43,669 nt of DNA. It comes from Prevotella sp. UBA2739 (lineage in GTDB: Bacteria; Bacteroidota; Bacteroidia; Bacteroidales; Bacteroidaceae). The position numbers and the translations under genes are program-made. The DNA lies in NCBI GenBank assembly GCA_002353525.1, contig DEJV01000066.1, positions 1-43,669 of the forward strand. Reading direction: 5' to 3'. Below, piece after piece: positions 23,915 to 32,840 of the stretch; the stretch's first letter is position 1; each line of letters starts with the position of its first letter. Below the pieces are notes generated by a model. That model worked only from the letters and a program-made list of their open reading frames with translations, did not search any database and was not told where the DNA came from.

Positions 23915-26178
23915 GATTTCTTTGTATTGATAGTTAATGTTTTGTTCTTGATGAGTTGTTCGTGGGAGATGCGATAGGTCTTCAGCGGTTTTCCGCCCAG
24001 GGTCATCCGGTCGATCAGCACATCGGATGGTGTTGCCGACTGTCGGTCGATCACGATGTCGCCACCAGGATAATAGTCGGGATTGAGATGCAGCGTCACC
24101 TTGTCAAACACCGGAGTGGTGATGCAGTAGTAGGGTGACCCCGGACAGTCGGGATAGAATCCCATCATGGTGAACACCAGCCATGCCGACATGGTTCCGC
24201 AGTCGTCGTTGCCGGGAATGCCGTCGGGCTTGTCGCTGAAGTATTTCGCAATGAGTTGGCCGGTGAGCCGTTGTGTGCGCCACTCCTCGCCCTTGAAATA
24301 GCAGAAGAGGTAAGGATAGGCAATGTCGGGTTCGTTGGCAGGGTCGTAGAGTCCTTCGTCGAATACCTTCTGCAGTTTGTTGACGAAAGCTTTCTGCCCG
24401 CCCATGAGCCGTGCCAGTCCGAGGACGTCGTGGGGCACGTAGAAGGTATAGTTCCATGCGCTGCCCTCGTGGAATCCGGGTGCATTGGAGAAGTCGGCAC
24501 CATCTTTCGGATTGAAGGGGGTCATGAACGAGCCGTCGGCCAGACGCGGCCGCAGTGTGCCGTACTCTTTAGAATAATAATGCTTGTAGCCCAGGCTTTG
24601 CTCACGGAACCGCTTGGCATCGGCTTTCTTTCCCAGACTGGCAGCAAGAAGGCTCAGCGAGTGGTCGGCAATGTAATACTCTAAAGCATGCGACACGGAA
24701 TTGTCGCCCGACAGATCGGCGGCATAGTCGCCCATGGGCACATAGCCTTTCTGCAGATATCCGTCGATGTCGGGGCGCATCTTGTTGTCTTTGCTGGGTG
24801 CAGTGGCCGAATGGCGGAAAGCCTCATAGGCTGTCTCGATGTCGAAATCGCGCAGTCCTTTCAGCCACGTGTCGGTAATGACCGGGATAGAGGGGTCGCC
24901 CTCCATGGTCCATGTCTCCCGTCCATAGAGCTCCCACTTGGGCATCCAGCCCCACTCGCGATACATGTCAATCATAGAGCGAACCATGTCGAGTTGGCTG
25001 TCGGGATAGAGCAGTGTGAGCAACTGGTGCACATTGCGGTAGGTGTCCCAAAGCGAGAACACCGTATAGCGGTTCTTGGCCTTGCCCGCAAGATGGCCGG
25101 TCTGACTGCTTTCCATCATCGGATACTCTCCGTTGACGTCCTGCACCACATTGGGATGCAACTGGGTGTGATAGAGTGCGGTATAGAACATGCGCCGCTG
25201 CTGGTTGGTGCCGCCGTCCACAGTGATGACTCCTAGCTGACGGTTCCATGTCTGACGGGCAGCCGCCTTGATGTCGTCGAAGCAGAAGCGGGGCTGCTCC
25301 TTCTGCAGATTCAGGCGTGCATTGTCGATAGATACAAACGAGATGGCTGTCTGCACCTCCACCTGCTCGCCCTTCTGCAGGTCGTAGCTGAAGTAATAGC
25401 CAATCTCGTTGCCGGCCAGCTCACGCCCGTATCGGGTGTAGAGTTTGTATTTTCCGTTGTCGGGGTCCCACTGGGCTTCGGTACCTGTCATGGGCGGCTG
25501 TTTCTTCCAGTAGCCCGACGATTTGGGTGCGCGGTTCACCTTCATAACGAAATAGACGGGGAACACGGCTTGCGAATTATAACAGAACGTTCCCAGCAGG
25601 CGGAAGCCCTCAATCTCGGTATCGCTCACGCGGCGCACCATTCCTCCCACCTCATTGGTCAGTCCGTCGCCGATGTTGACCAGGATATGGCTTTCACCGC
25701 CGGCAAACGTGTAGCGCTCGGCAGCCGTACGGGTAGTGGCCGTCATCTCGCAGCCTATTCCATATTTCTTCAGCATGACCGAATAGTAGCCCGGCTGCGC
25801 CTTCTCATCGCTATATTCCGAACCGTAGTGACGGTAGTCCACATCCAGCGGACCGCTGGTCGGCATGGTGAGCAGAGAACCCATCTCGGGACAGCCCACA
25901 CCACTGAGTGTGCCGTGGGCAAAGCCAGTGATGAACTTGTTGTTGTATTCGTAGGGAGCCGACCACCAGCGGGCGTCTTTGTCAAACTGGTTGAGGTCGC
26001 TGCCCATCACATTGAAGGGCACCACCGACATCATTCCGTGGGGCACTACGGCTCCAGGATTACACACGCTGAAGTTGGTTGTCCCTATGAACGGGTCCAC
26101 GTAACTGGCCAAATCGTTTTCGGCCGTTGCGCTCAGCACTGCCAGCATGGCCGCGCATCCTATCAATAATCTTTTCAT
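23911..26178 (-). CDS. GH92 alpha-mannosidase, first copy
   Basis: A 755-residue exported GH92 enzyme. I use ATG 26178 (MKRLLIGC, signal peptide to ATA-E); the frame extends to 26199. The N-terminal domain has YVDPFIGTTNFSVCNPGAV and GFAHGTLSGVG; the barrel has FSLWDTYRNVHQL, GREYWTM-like GRETWTMEGD, EGSAWNYTFYVPHD and the catalytic GNDDCGTMSAW. It differs from its downstream neighbour by GTTNFS and GDD-type motifs, so the pair probably remove different alpha-mannosyl linkages in sequence. It sits between GH3 (127-nt spacer containing an octamer array) and the second GH92 (4-nt overlap). Confidence 0.92.
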   Translation of the reverse strand: MKRLLIGCAAMLAVLSATAENDLASYVDPFIGTTNFSVCNPGAVVPHGMMSVVPFNVMGSDLNQFDKDARWWSAPYEYNNKFITGFAHGTLSGVGCPEMGSLLTMPTSGPLDVDYRHYGSEYSDEKAQPGYYSVMLKKYGIGCEMTATTRTAAERYTFAGGESHILVNIGDGLTNEVGGMVRRVSDTEIEGFRLLGTFCYNSQAVFPVYFVMKVNRAPKSSGYWKKQPPMTGTEAQWDPDNGKYKLYTRYGRELAGNEIGYYFSYDLQKGEQVEVQTAISFVSIDNARLNLQKEQPRFCFDDIKAAARQTWNRQLGVITVDGGTNQQRRMFYTALYHTQLHPNVVQDVNGEYPMMESSQTGHLAGKAKNRYTVFSLWDTYRNVHQLLTLLYPDSQLDMVRSMIDMYREWGWMPKWELYGRETWTMEGDPSIPVITDTWLKGLRDFDIETAYEAFRHSATAPSKDNKMRPDIDGYLQKGYVPMGDYAADLSGDNSVSHALEYYIADHSLSLLAASLGKKADAKRFREQSLGYKHYYSKEYGTLRPRLADGSFMTPFNPKDGADFSNAPGFHEGSAWNYTFYVPHDVLGLARLMGGQKAFVNKLQKVFDEGLYDPANEPDIAYPYLFCYFKGEEWRTQRLTGQLIAKYFSDKPDGIPGNDDCGTMSAWLVFTMMGFYPDCPGSPYYCITTPVFDKVTLHLNPDYYPGGDIVIDRQSATPSDVLIDRMTLGGKPLKTYRISHEQLIKNKTLTINTKKS

Positions 26179-26249
26179 TGGCATCATCTTTCGTATCATT
26201 AGCCTTGCATCAAAAATGAAGTTCAGAACTACAGAAGTTCAGACATATG

Positions 26250-26305
26250 CTTGTCAACTCGTTAACTCGTCAACTTGTCAACTGATCAACTTGTCAACTC
26301 GTCAA
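26250..26305. repeat. octanucleotide array, seven units, directly after the GH3 stop codon
   Basis: In plus orientation: cttgtcaa, ctcgttaa, ctcgtcaa, cttgtcaa, ctgatcaa, cttgtcaa, ctcgtcaa. The array ends at 26305, the base next to the GH3 TGA (26306-26308), so on the coding strand the stop codon runs straight into the repeats. Confidence 0.9.
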
Positions 26306-28732
26306 TCAAATCCTTATCTCTCCTTCCAGCCGGATGTCGTCAGAGGCGCTGCCCACCATTACTTTGAATGTGCCTGGCTCTACCACGCGCTGCAATTTGG
26401 CATTGACCACCTCGAGGTCGGTTTTGCTAATAGTAAACACTACGCGGCGGGTCTCGCCAGCCTTGATGTGCACTCGCTCGAAATGCTTCAGCTGGCGGTT
26501 GGGCTGCACCACCGATGCCACCTCATCGCGCAGATAGAGCTGCACCACCTCGTCACCATCGGTGTCGCCCGTGTTCCTCACGTCGAGACTCACCTCATAG
26601 CTGTATTCCGACTTCCGGTTGATTTGCAGGTTGCTATAGGCGAAATCGGTGTAACTCAGTCCGTAGCCGAAAGCATAGAGCGGCGTGACGGGCATCTCCA
26701 CATAGTCGTGTCCTACGGGATTTTTCTTGTTGTAATAGACAGGCAACTGTCCTACGCTGCGCGGCACCGATACCGACAGGCGTCCGGCGGGATTGTAGTC
26801 GCCAAACAGCACGTCGGCAATGGCCATTCCTCCCTGTTCGCCCGGATAGTAGGCTGTGAGCAGTGCGTCGGCATGCTCGGTGGCCCAGTTCTTCAACATA
26901 GGGCGGCCTTCGATATAGACCACCACCAGTGGTTTGCCCGTCTGCCGCAGTGCATCGAGCAGTTGGTTCTGCAGTCCCAACAGGTCGAGTGTGGCACGGT
27001 CGAAACCTTCGCCGCACTCCATGTCGCTGACAGTCTTGCTGTCGGCCACGGCAGCGCCAGTCTCCTTGTATTCTGTCTTGAAATCGCGCGCACTCGAACC
27101 GCCTACCACGGCAATGATCACGTCGGCCCTTCGGGCGGCAGCTACGGCCAGCGCAATGTCGTTGCTGCTGGTGTCGCGCACAGCACATCCCTTTACATAT
27201 TCTACCTGAGCCGCAGGCAGTTTCGAGCGCACACCGTCGAGCACAGTCTTTACTTTCTCGTCGGGTTGCGGGGCAGTATAGTCGCCCAGCATATTATACC
27301 GGTTGTCGGCATTAGGGCCTATCACGGCCACACGCACATTCTTCTGCAATGGCAGTGTGCGATTCTGGTTCTTTAGCAGTGTGATGCTCTCCCGGGCTAC
27401 CTGCCGGGCCAGTGCCACATGGGCATCGGTGTGAACGCCTGCGGCAGCGGCAGCCGAACTGACATAAGGCTGGTCGAACAGTCCCATCTCAAACTTCATG
27501 GTCAGGATGCGGCGTACGGCCTCGTCGATGATATCCTCCTTCAGCTGCCCCTTGCGTACGGCATCTATCAAAAGTGCATAAGCCTTGCCGCCTAAGTCCA
27601 TCTCCACGCCGGCATTAGCGGCCAGGATGGCAGCGTCCTGCAGCGTCTCGGCCACATGATGCGTCTCCCACATGCCGTCGATGCTATAAAGGTCGCTCAC
27701 CACAAAGCCGCGGAAAGCCCAGTCGCGGTGCAACACATCGCGCAGCAGATAGCCATTAGCCGTGCAGGGTGTTCCGTCCATAGAGTTGTAGGAAGTCATG
27801 ATCGACAATGCACCAGCCTCCACAGCACGGCGGAATGGCGGCAGGAATGTTTCGTGCAGGTCGCGCATTCCCATATTGGTGGGGTTGCCGTTTTGTCCGC
27901 CTTCTGTGGCACCGTAGGCCAGGAAGTGCTTCAGCGTGGGCAGTGTGCTGTAGGGCAACGACAGATTGCCGCCACCCAAACCTTTTATCAGCGCTGCTCC
28001 CATCTCGCCTGCCAGCACAGGATCCTCGCCGAAGGTCTCTTCCACCCGGCTCCAGCGTGGGTCGCGCACCAAGTCGAGGATGGGTCCGTAACTGATGTGC
28101 CCGCCCTGCAGTCTGATTTCGCGGCTGATGGCCTGTCCTATCTGCTCCATCAGTGCCCGGTCGAATGTGGCAGCCATGCCTAAACCCGTCGGGAAAACGG
28201 TCGTGCCGATGGCCATGTGGCCATGGGGAGCCTCCTCGGCCAGAAAGATGGGTATGCCCAGGCGCGTCTTCTCCATGGCATAGCGCTGCATGGCATTGCC
28301 GGCCTCGGCTGCGAGTGCAGGTGTCAGTCCGTTGGCCAGCGTCTTCCGGGTCCAAGGGTCAGCACGGTAGACACCCCAATAGGCGCCCACATGCAGGCTG
28401 TCCACCTCGCGTTTGAATTTCTCAGAAACGCTCACGGTGGTGCCCGAAGGCATATTGCTGCCTCCTTGTCCCTTGCTTCTTGCTTCTTGCCTCTTGCCCC
28501 TTGCTTCTTGCTTCTTGCTTCTTGCCTCTTGCACCCTCTGATGAATGACATATGAGTCCCATCCCAGCAGGCAGAGCGTCTGTCCCACCTTCTCTTCCAG
28601 TGTCATCCGCCCCAGCAGGTCGTTCACTCGTGCCTCCACGGGCAGGCTCTTGTCCTTATAAGGAACCCCCTTGGCGCCGAATGCCACAGTACCAATGAGC
28701 AATAAGCAACTTGTCAATATCTGTTTTTTCAT
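26306..28732 (-). CDS. GH3 beta-glucosidase-like glycoside hydrolase
   Basis: An 808-residue exported GH3 enzyme. The signal peptide is MKKQILTSCLLLIGTVAFG; I start at 28732 because the longer frame (28786) runs into the upstream gene. Domains: N-terminal TIM barrel (LGRMTLEEKVGQ, RWSRVEETFGEDP, KHFLAYGATEGGQ, nucleophile Asp in GFVVSDLYSIDGM), the alpha/beta sandwich (ITLLKNQNRTLPL, VAVIGPNAD), and a C-terminal FnIII-like domain (DGDEVVQLYLRD). Residues 67-90 are an in-frame repeat-coded stretch (QEARSKK-type heptads) that most relatives lack. Substrate may be a beta-glucoside, xyloside or other; its role in an N-glycan locus is unclear. It is second in the unit started at 29254-29285. Confidence 0.9.
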   Translation of the reverse strand: MKKQILTSCLLLIGTVAFGAKGVPYKDKSLPVEARVNDLLGRMTLEEKVGQTLCLLGWDSYVIHQRVQEARSKKQEARGKRQEARSKGQGGSNMPSGTTVSVSEKFKREVDSLHVGAYWGVYRADPWTRKTLANGLTPALAAEAGNAMQRYAMEKTRLGIPIFLAEEAPHGHMAIGTTVFPTGLGMAATFDRALMEQIGQAISREIRLQGGHISYGPILDLVRDPRWSRVEETFGEDPVLAGEMGAALIKGLGGGNLSLPYSTLPTLKHFLAYGATEGGQNGNPTNMGMRDLHETFLPPFRRAVEAGALSIMTSYNSMDGTPCTANGYLLRDVLHRDWAFRGFVVSDLYSIDGMWETHHVAETLQDAAILAANAGVEMDLGGKAYALLIDAVRKGQLKEDIIDEAVRRILTMKFEMGLFDQPYVSSAAAAAGVHTDAHVALARQVARESITLLKNQNRTLPLQKNVRVAVIGPNADNRYNMLGDYTAPQPDEKVKTVLDGVRSKLPAAQVEYVKGCAVRDTSSNDIALAVAAARRADVIIAVVGGSSARDFKTEYKETGAAVADSKTVSDMECGEGFDRATLDLLGLQNQLLDALRQTGKPLVVVYIEGRPMLKNWATEHADALLTAYYPGEQGGMAIADVLFGDYNPAGRLSVSVPRSVGQLPVYYNKKNPVGHDYVEMPVTPLYAFGYGLSYTDFAYSNLQINRKSEYSYEVSLDVRNTGDTDGDEVVQLYLRDEVASVVQPNRQLKHFERVHIKAGETRRVVFTISKTDLEVVNAKLQRVVEPGTFKVMVGSASDDIRLEGEIRI
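28463..28532. repeat. in-frame heptanucleotide array inside the GH3 gene
   Basis: Ten consecutive 7-mers, TTCTTGC type on the plus strand (GCAAGAA on the coding strand): four are exact TTCTTGC runs and the others differ by one or two bases. Seventy nucleotides is not a multiple of three, yet the frame stays open because no reading register of the unit makes a stop. Confidence 0.9.
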
Positions 28733-28769
28733 GATGAAAAATGTTTTTCTTCCTATTATGAATAACAAC

Positions 28770-29231
28770 TCACGGGTGCTTTTCACCTATTCTTATCTTT
28801 CCTTTTACGGCCACTTCGGCATATTCCGTCCCGCCATTCAGCATGATGCGCACCGTCTTACGGAAAGATCCACGGCTGGTCAGTGGCCGATAGGTCACCG
28901 TTACCCATCCTTTACCGCCTGCAGCTACGGGTTCTTTGCCGAAGGTTGCCGATGTGCAGTTGCAATGTGTCTTCACCGTGTCGATAGCTATTGTCGTGGT
29001 TCCTTGGTTGACAAATACGAACCGGTGGCTCACAGACTCGTCGCTTGTCAGTGTGCCGAAATCGTGCAGGGTGTCGCTCGTCACAAAGTCTGTCGACCGA
29101 CTCTCTTGCCGGGCAACGGCTTTACTGGCATATATCGAGTCTTCTGCCGTCATCCTTGCCTGCTTGGGCGTTCCGCCAGCACACGACAAGAGGGCACATA
29201 CCGCCAAACTTGCATACTGATATTTCTTCAT
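28770..29231 (-). CDS. DUF1573 lipoprotein
   Basis: A 153-residue lipoprotein. MKKYQYASLAVCALLSC ends in a lipobox (LLSC, lipidated C17). The rest is one DUF1573 immunoglobulin-like domain: HDFGTL, a HRFVFVNQGTTTIAIDTVKTHCNCTSA strand pair with the family's CxCT motif, and VTYRPLTSRGSFRKTVRIML. DUF1573 proteins are common Bacteroidetes envelope proteins of unknown function. It is first in the enzyme transcription unit, 37 nt ahead of GH3, and directly behind a promoter. Confidence 0.85.
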   Translation of the reverse strand: MKKYQYASLAVCALLSCAGGTPKQARMTAEDSIYASKAVARQESRSTDFVTSDTLHDFGTLTSDESVSHRFVFVNQGTTTIAIDTVKTHCNCTSATFGKEPVAAGGKGWVTVTYRPLTSRGSFRKTVRIMLNGGTEYAEVAVKGKIRIGEKHP

Positions 29232-29253
29232 GCGTATTTTTCAGTTAGCTTTG

Positions 29254-29285
29254 CAAAGTTAGTAATAAATTCACGAACAGCCAAA
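29254..29285 (-). promoter_or_regulatory. promoter of the DUF1573-GH3-GH92 transcription unit
   Basis: On the minus strand TTTG (29285-29282) and TAACTTTG (29261-29254) are 20 nt apart. It starts 54 nt before the ATG at 29231 and shows that the enzyme genes need not depend on the susC promoter. Confidence 0.7.
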
Positions 29286-29343
29286 CAAACTTTACATAAA
29301 CTCCATCTCCTGACATTCCAAAAAGTCACTCTTCCCGCTCCAG

Positions 29344-29387
29344 CCCAAAAAAGAAATCCGGGACACAGGCAATAACCTGCGCCCCGG
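29344..29387 (-). terminator. terminator ending the susC-surface lipoprotein operon
   Basis: On the minus strand CCGGGGCGCAGG pairs with CCTGTGTCCCGG across a 6-nt loop (29387-29358, with G:U positions), followed by a T-rich tail ending TTTCTTTTTTGGG. It lies 60-100 nt past the stop of the F5/8C lipoprotein. Confidence 0.7.
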
Positions 29388-29449
29388 ACGTCGTTATAGA
29401 GAGACAATTAACCTAAAAAGGCTGATGAAAATACGGGTGTCTTGGCTTG

Positions 29450-30481
29450 TTATTTAGCCATGATGCCCAGTCCCATGATGCCGGCATAACCCCATGAGGC
29501 ATACTGCCAGTAGTAGCTGTTCGGGTCGAGCTCGATGGTATAACGGAGATAGCGGGCCGGCATGGGTGCATAGAGCACGTACCAGTCGTTCCAGTCATCG
29601 CCGCGAACGGAGTTGGCTTCTGCAGTGCTGCCCAGGTTAATCCAGTTGGAGTTGTCGGTGCTGATGGCAACAGAGAACGATGCCATCACATAACTCCTCA
29701 TATAGAAAGCACCTACCTGCTTCTCCTCGCCCATGTCGAGTACAAAGTTGGTTGCTCCTTCTTTTCCGATGAAATCCCAGTTACCACCATACCAGCCACC
29801 GGCAAAGAGGCTGCTGTAGCCGCCTTCGACCATGTTTTCAGAGCTGACAACAGTGAAACTCTTCATCACGTCGTTGCTCAGAGGCGAACCGGCGTTGGCC
29901 AGGTCTTCCGATGTAGGATTGATGCGCATGAGCGACTCGGTCTCCATATACTTCAGTGCGAAGTAGCGGACACGGAACTTGTCGTCGCGTGCCAGGCGTA
30001 CATCCTGGCCATTCACGTCTGACAGAACGATAGGGACGAGATAGCTTTCGCCGTCTTTCAGTTCAGAAGCTTTCTCTTGGTTGAAGCTTACCTTGCAGCT
30101 TTCCGAGCTCATTGTGTCTGCAGCAACCGTGAGAGTGGTTTTCTCCAGGGTGATAGCGCCTGCCGGCAATTTCTTGTAGTCGGTGTTGTTGGCTGCATTA
30201 TAAGTGTCGACGAAGCTGTCGTCGTAGGCAATCTGTGCCGATACACCACCCTGCACCAGGCTGGTGGTCTTGACGTTTACCTCAACCTCCATGCCTCCCA
30301 CAACACCTACTGGCGTTTTCAGCACGCTTGATGTAGAGATGGGCTGCATGGTCTTGTCCATATAGACGCGAGTGCCTTCTACGCCGTCGAAGTCGTAGGT
30401 CTCGTCGTCACTGCAGCTGGTGAGAGCCATTGCTCCGAAAAGCAATGCTCCACCAATCATGAATATATTCTTTAGTTTCAT
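29450..30481 (-). CDS. DUF1735 + F5/8 type C domain surface glycan-binding lipoprotein
   Basis: A 343-residue outer-surface lipoprotein. The lipobox is ALTSC after MKLKNIFMIGGALLFGAM. An N-terminal DUF1735 (BT_3987-type N-terminal) beta-sandwich covers about 40-170. The C-terminal part from ~225 is discoidin/F5/8C-like: NWDFIGKEGATNFVLDMGEEKQVGAF, VAISTDNSNWINLG and ARYLRYTIE. Such proteins hold glycans for the SusCD transporter. The first in-frame codon is TTG at 30490; ATG 30481 is the better start. It is last in the susC operon and is followed by a terminator. Confidence 0.87.
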   Translation of the reverse strand: MKLKNIFMIGGALLFGAMALTSCSDDETYDFDGVEGTRVYMDKTMQPISTSSVLKTPVGVVGGMEVEVNVKTTSLVQGGVSAQIAYDDSFVDTYNAANNTDYKKLPAGAITLEKTTLTVAADTMSSESCKVSFNQEKASELKDGESYLVPIVLSDVNGQDVRLARDDKFRVRYFALKYMETESLMRINPTSEDLANAGSPLSNDVMKSFTVVSSENMVEGGYSSLFAGGWYGGNWDFIGKEGATNFVLDMGEEKQVGAFYMRSYVMASFSVAISTDNSNWINLGSTAEANSVRGDDWNDWYVLYAPMPARYLRYTIELDPNSYYWQYASWGYAGIMGLGIMAK

Positions 30482-30519
30482 AATGTTCAATGGATTTTTA
30501 TGTTATTTGTCAACTCGCA

Positions 30520-31746
30520 TTAGAACGGGCACTTCTGATGGTCAACCCACTGTACGGTACCGAAAATAGTAGCATCATAGCCGTGGCCAGTCTCATCGCG
30601 CACCACGCCGCCGTCCTGAACCTCACCATTGAAGCGCCAGTAGGCAACCAGTCCTGCGGAACTGGGATCCACATAGCAGATTCCATCTTGCAGCTCAGCC
30701 TGCGAACGGGCAACGTTCCACACACGGCACTCGCTCACGCAACCGTCGAAGAAACGGGCATTACCAGCCGAGCGGCCGATGGCAAAGCAGTCGTCCCAAG
30801 AGTGGCCGTCGTAAGCCATGCTCAGATTAATCGTTCCACCTTTGGTCTCAACAGCCTGAATCTGCTCACCATCGAGGTATACACGCAGCCAAGAGCCATC
30901 GTAGACAGCGGCAAAGTGCAACCACTGGTTGGTGGGGAACTCATTCTCTGCCCATGCCTCATAGTGGTCTTTCTGGTCGGGGTGGAAAGCGGTTCCGATA
31001 GAAGCCTTGGCCAGCTGGAGCTTGTTGCAAGGATTACCGGCACCGTCGCCAAAGCGGAAGAGGAAATTCTCCTCCAGTCCTACCAGCGAGCTGATGCCGT
31101 TGGCACTGCGTGGAGAGTTGGGGAAGGAGATGGGTTTCACCTTCATCTCAAGTGTCATCTGGCTCATTGAGCGCACAGGACTCTCCTGGATGATGTTTCC
31201 GTCTTTATCCTTGGTGTCCTTAAATCCATATACATTGAATCCACCGGTACGGGCCAGGTAGGCAGCCTTCACATCAATCACCTTTGTGAGCAGCAGATAA
31301 GCTGTGCGTGAAGACTCCAGGATGTCGAGGCCGCCACCGCTTACAGAGGTGATGGTCACCGGAATGCAATAGGCCACGCCCTCTTTCAGTTTGTCGCCAT
31401 CGGCTTTTACCACCAACTGATCCGACTGGGCTGTTCCGGCCTTGATGGTCACCTCACTACCGCTCAGCGAGAAACTCCCCGATGGAGGCAGCTCGCTGTT
31501 GCGGCCTGTCTGTGCATTATACTCATCAATCTTTGAGGGATCAACGGTGATTGAGATTTTCACATCCTCAGTGGCTTTGGCCGTCGACGAGACAGTAATA
31601 GCCTGGCTCGACTCACCATCTACGAGGAAGCGGATATTCTGCGAACTGAGGGTACCTGTGAGGAAAATGGCATCGCCATAGTCGGCGCCATTGTCGCAGG
31701 CTACCAATCCCAACAGCATGAGTGCTGAATAAATATATTTTTTCAT
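30520..31746 (-). CDS. DUF1735 + LamG domain surface glycan-binding lipoprotein
   Basis: A 408-residue lipoprotein; the lipobox is GLVAC after MKKYIYSALMLL (start MKK at 31746, or MTMKK at 31752). Residues ~25-140 form DUF1735 (IRFLVDGESSQAITVSS, SKIDEYNAQTGRN). The C-terminal ~200 residues are a concanavalin A-like LamG domain: QMTLEMKVKP, HFAAVYDGSWLRVYLDG, IGRSAGNARFFDGCVSECRVWN and AYWRFNG. It probably binds the target glycan beside the GH18. It lies 28 nt after GH18 and 38 nt before the F5/8C protein. Confidence 0.88.
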   Translation of the reverse strand: MKKYIYSALMLLGLVACDNGADYGDAIFLTGTLSSQNIRFLVDGESSQAITVSSTAKATEDVKISITVDPSKIDEYNAQTGRNSELPPSGSFSLSGSEVTIKAGTAQSDQLVVKADGDKLKEGVAYCIPVTITSVSGGGLDILESSRTAYLLLTKVIDVKAAYLARTGGFNVYGFKDTKDKDGNIIQESPVRSMSQMTLEMKVKPISFPNSPRSANGISSLVGLEENFLFRFGDGAGNPCNKLQLAKASIGTAFHPDQKDHYEAWAENEFPTNQWLHFAAVYDGSWLRVYLDGEQIQAVETKGGTINLSMAYDGHSWDDCFAIGRSAGNARFFDGCVSECRVWNVARSQAELQDGICYVDPSSAGLVAYWRFNGEVQDGGVVRDETGHGYDATIFGTVQWVDHQKCPF

Positions 31747-31774
31747 TGTCATTACTTATTTAATATCTAACGGA

Positions 31775-32809
31775 TTAATAGATGGCAGGATTCTGAATCT
31801 GAATGCACTCGCGGAAGCGGTAGTAAGGCTCCGGACTGTTAGAGTGGATGTTGTAGTCACGATGTCCGAAGAAGGCTCCGAAACCTCCCTTGCGTCCGTT
31901 GGCTGGCTGGAAGCGGGCCTGGTTGTACATACCGCTCAGGCTGCCCTGCCAGTTGTCGCCCACGTTTTCGCACAGCACCACTTTCTCCCAAGGCCAGCCG
32001 CCATTGCTGGTGCCGCCGCCGTAAGCCTGGTTGAAGGTGTAGTTGCAGATGTCGATGCACGAGGTAGGACCACATCCCGGAGAGTCAACGCACAGCAACT
32101 TCTTGGTGATGTTCTCATCGTAGGTGATACGGTCGCCATAGCGTGCCTTGATCATGGCCAGACGATCTTGCTCGGCTGTCACGCTGTCGGCAGGCAGCGG
32201 ACCCATATACTTGGCCAGATGCTTCATGAAGTGCAGGAAGTAGTCGCCGCTCAGGAAGTCGCCTTCCGGCTCGTAGTCGGCATCAAATCCGTCGAGGTCG
32301 TTGAGGAACACCTGATCGAGGAAATACTCGGCATACATCTCGATAGACTTGTTGATGGCTGCCTCGCGGGCTTCTTTCTCGGCATCAGTGCCGCTGGGCA
32401 TGGCCTTGGCAGCATTGTATGCCTGTTTGAATTCCTTCTCGTCGGTCTCGGCATCAATACGGGTGATGGCCACCACCAGCATCTTGGTGCCTTTGGTCTT
32501 CTGCACGAAGCGGAGTTCCTCCCACAGGTCGGTATTCTCCGGTGCGGGAATACCACCCCAGAGCGAACAAATGTCAAGAGAGTCGGGCAGACCGGCAAAG
32601 CGAACTGCCATGGAGTTCTGTGCGCCATACTGTGCAAACCACATGAATGCAATCGAGTGGTCGCTGGCTTTATAATCGCGGAGGTTCTGGTAGTAGAGCG
32701 GACTATAGGTATAAGGCTTCTGTATCTCCTTGCTCTCTATGTCCGTGTCGCAGGCTGTCATCAGGCTGCCGGCAACTATCAGGGCCAAAAGAATCTTTAT
32801 TGCTTTCAT
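31775..32809 (-). CDS. GH18 endo-beta-N-acetylglucosaminidase-like lipoprotein
   Basis: A 344-residue surface lipoprotein (lipobox MTAC, C20). The GH18 active-site motif DGFDADYE lies at residues 173-180: D173, D176, D178 and catalytic E180 match DxxDxDxE, so it should be active. Compact GH18 proteins of this kind in SusCD loci are ENGases that cut the chitobiose core of N-glycans and release the oligosaccharide at the cell surface. It lies 31 nt after susD. Chitinase activity cannot be excluded, but no chitin-binding module is present and the GH92/GH130 neighbours point to N-glycans. Confidence 0.9.
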   Translation of the reverse strand: MKAIKILLALIVAGSLMTACDTDIESKEIQKPYTYSPLYYQNLRDYKASDHSIAFMWFAQYGAQNSMAVRFAGLPDSLDICSLWGGIPAPENTDLWEELRFVQKTKGTKMLVVAITRIDAETDEKEFKQAYNAAKAMPSGTDAEKEAREAAINKSIEMYAEYFLDQVFLNDLDGFDADYEPEGDFLSGDYFLHFMKHLAKYMGPLPADSVTAEQDRLAMIKARYGDRITYDENITKKLLCVDSPGCGPTSCIDICNYTFNQAYGGGTSNGGWPWEKVVLCENVGDNWQGSLSGMYNQARFQPANGRKGGFGAFFGHRDYNIHSNSPEPYYRFRECIQIQNPAIY

Positions 32810-32840
32810 ATCTTTTTCTCTATTTTACTTTTTTACCTTT

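Noticed and set aside
26147..27376. 409-codon plus-strand open frame opposite GH3
   Set aside because: Antisense to the GH3 gene and starts in the octamer repeat area; not coding.
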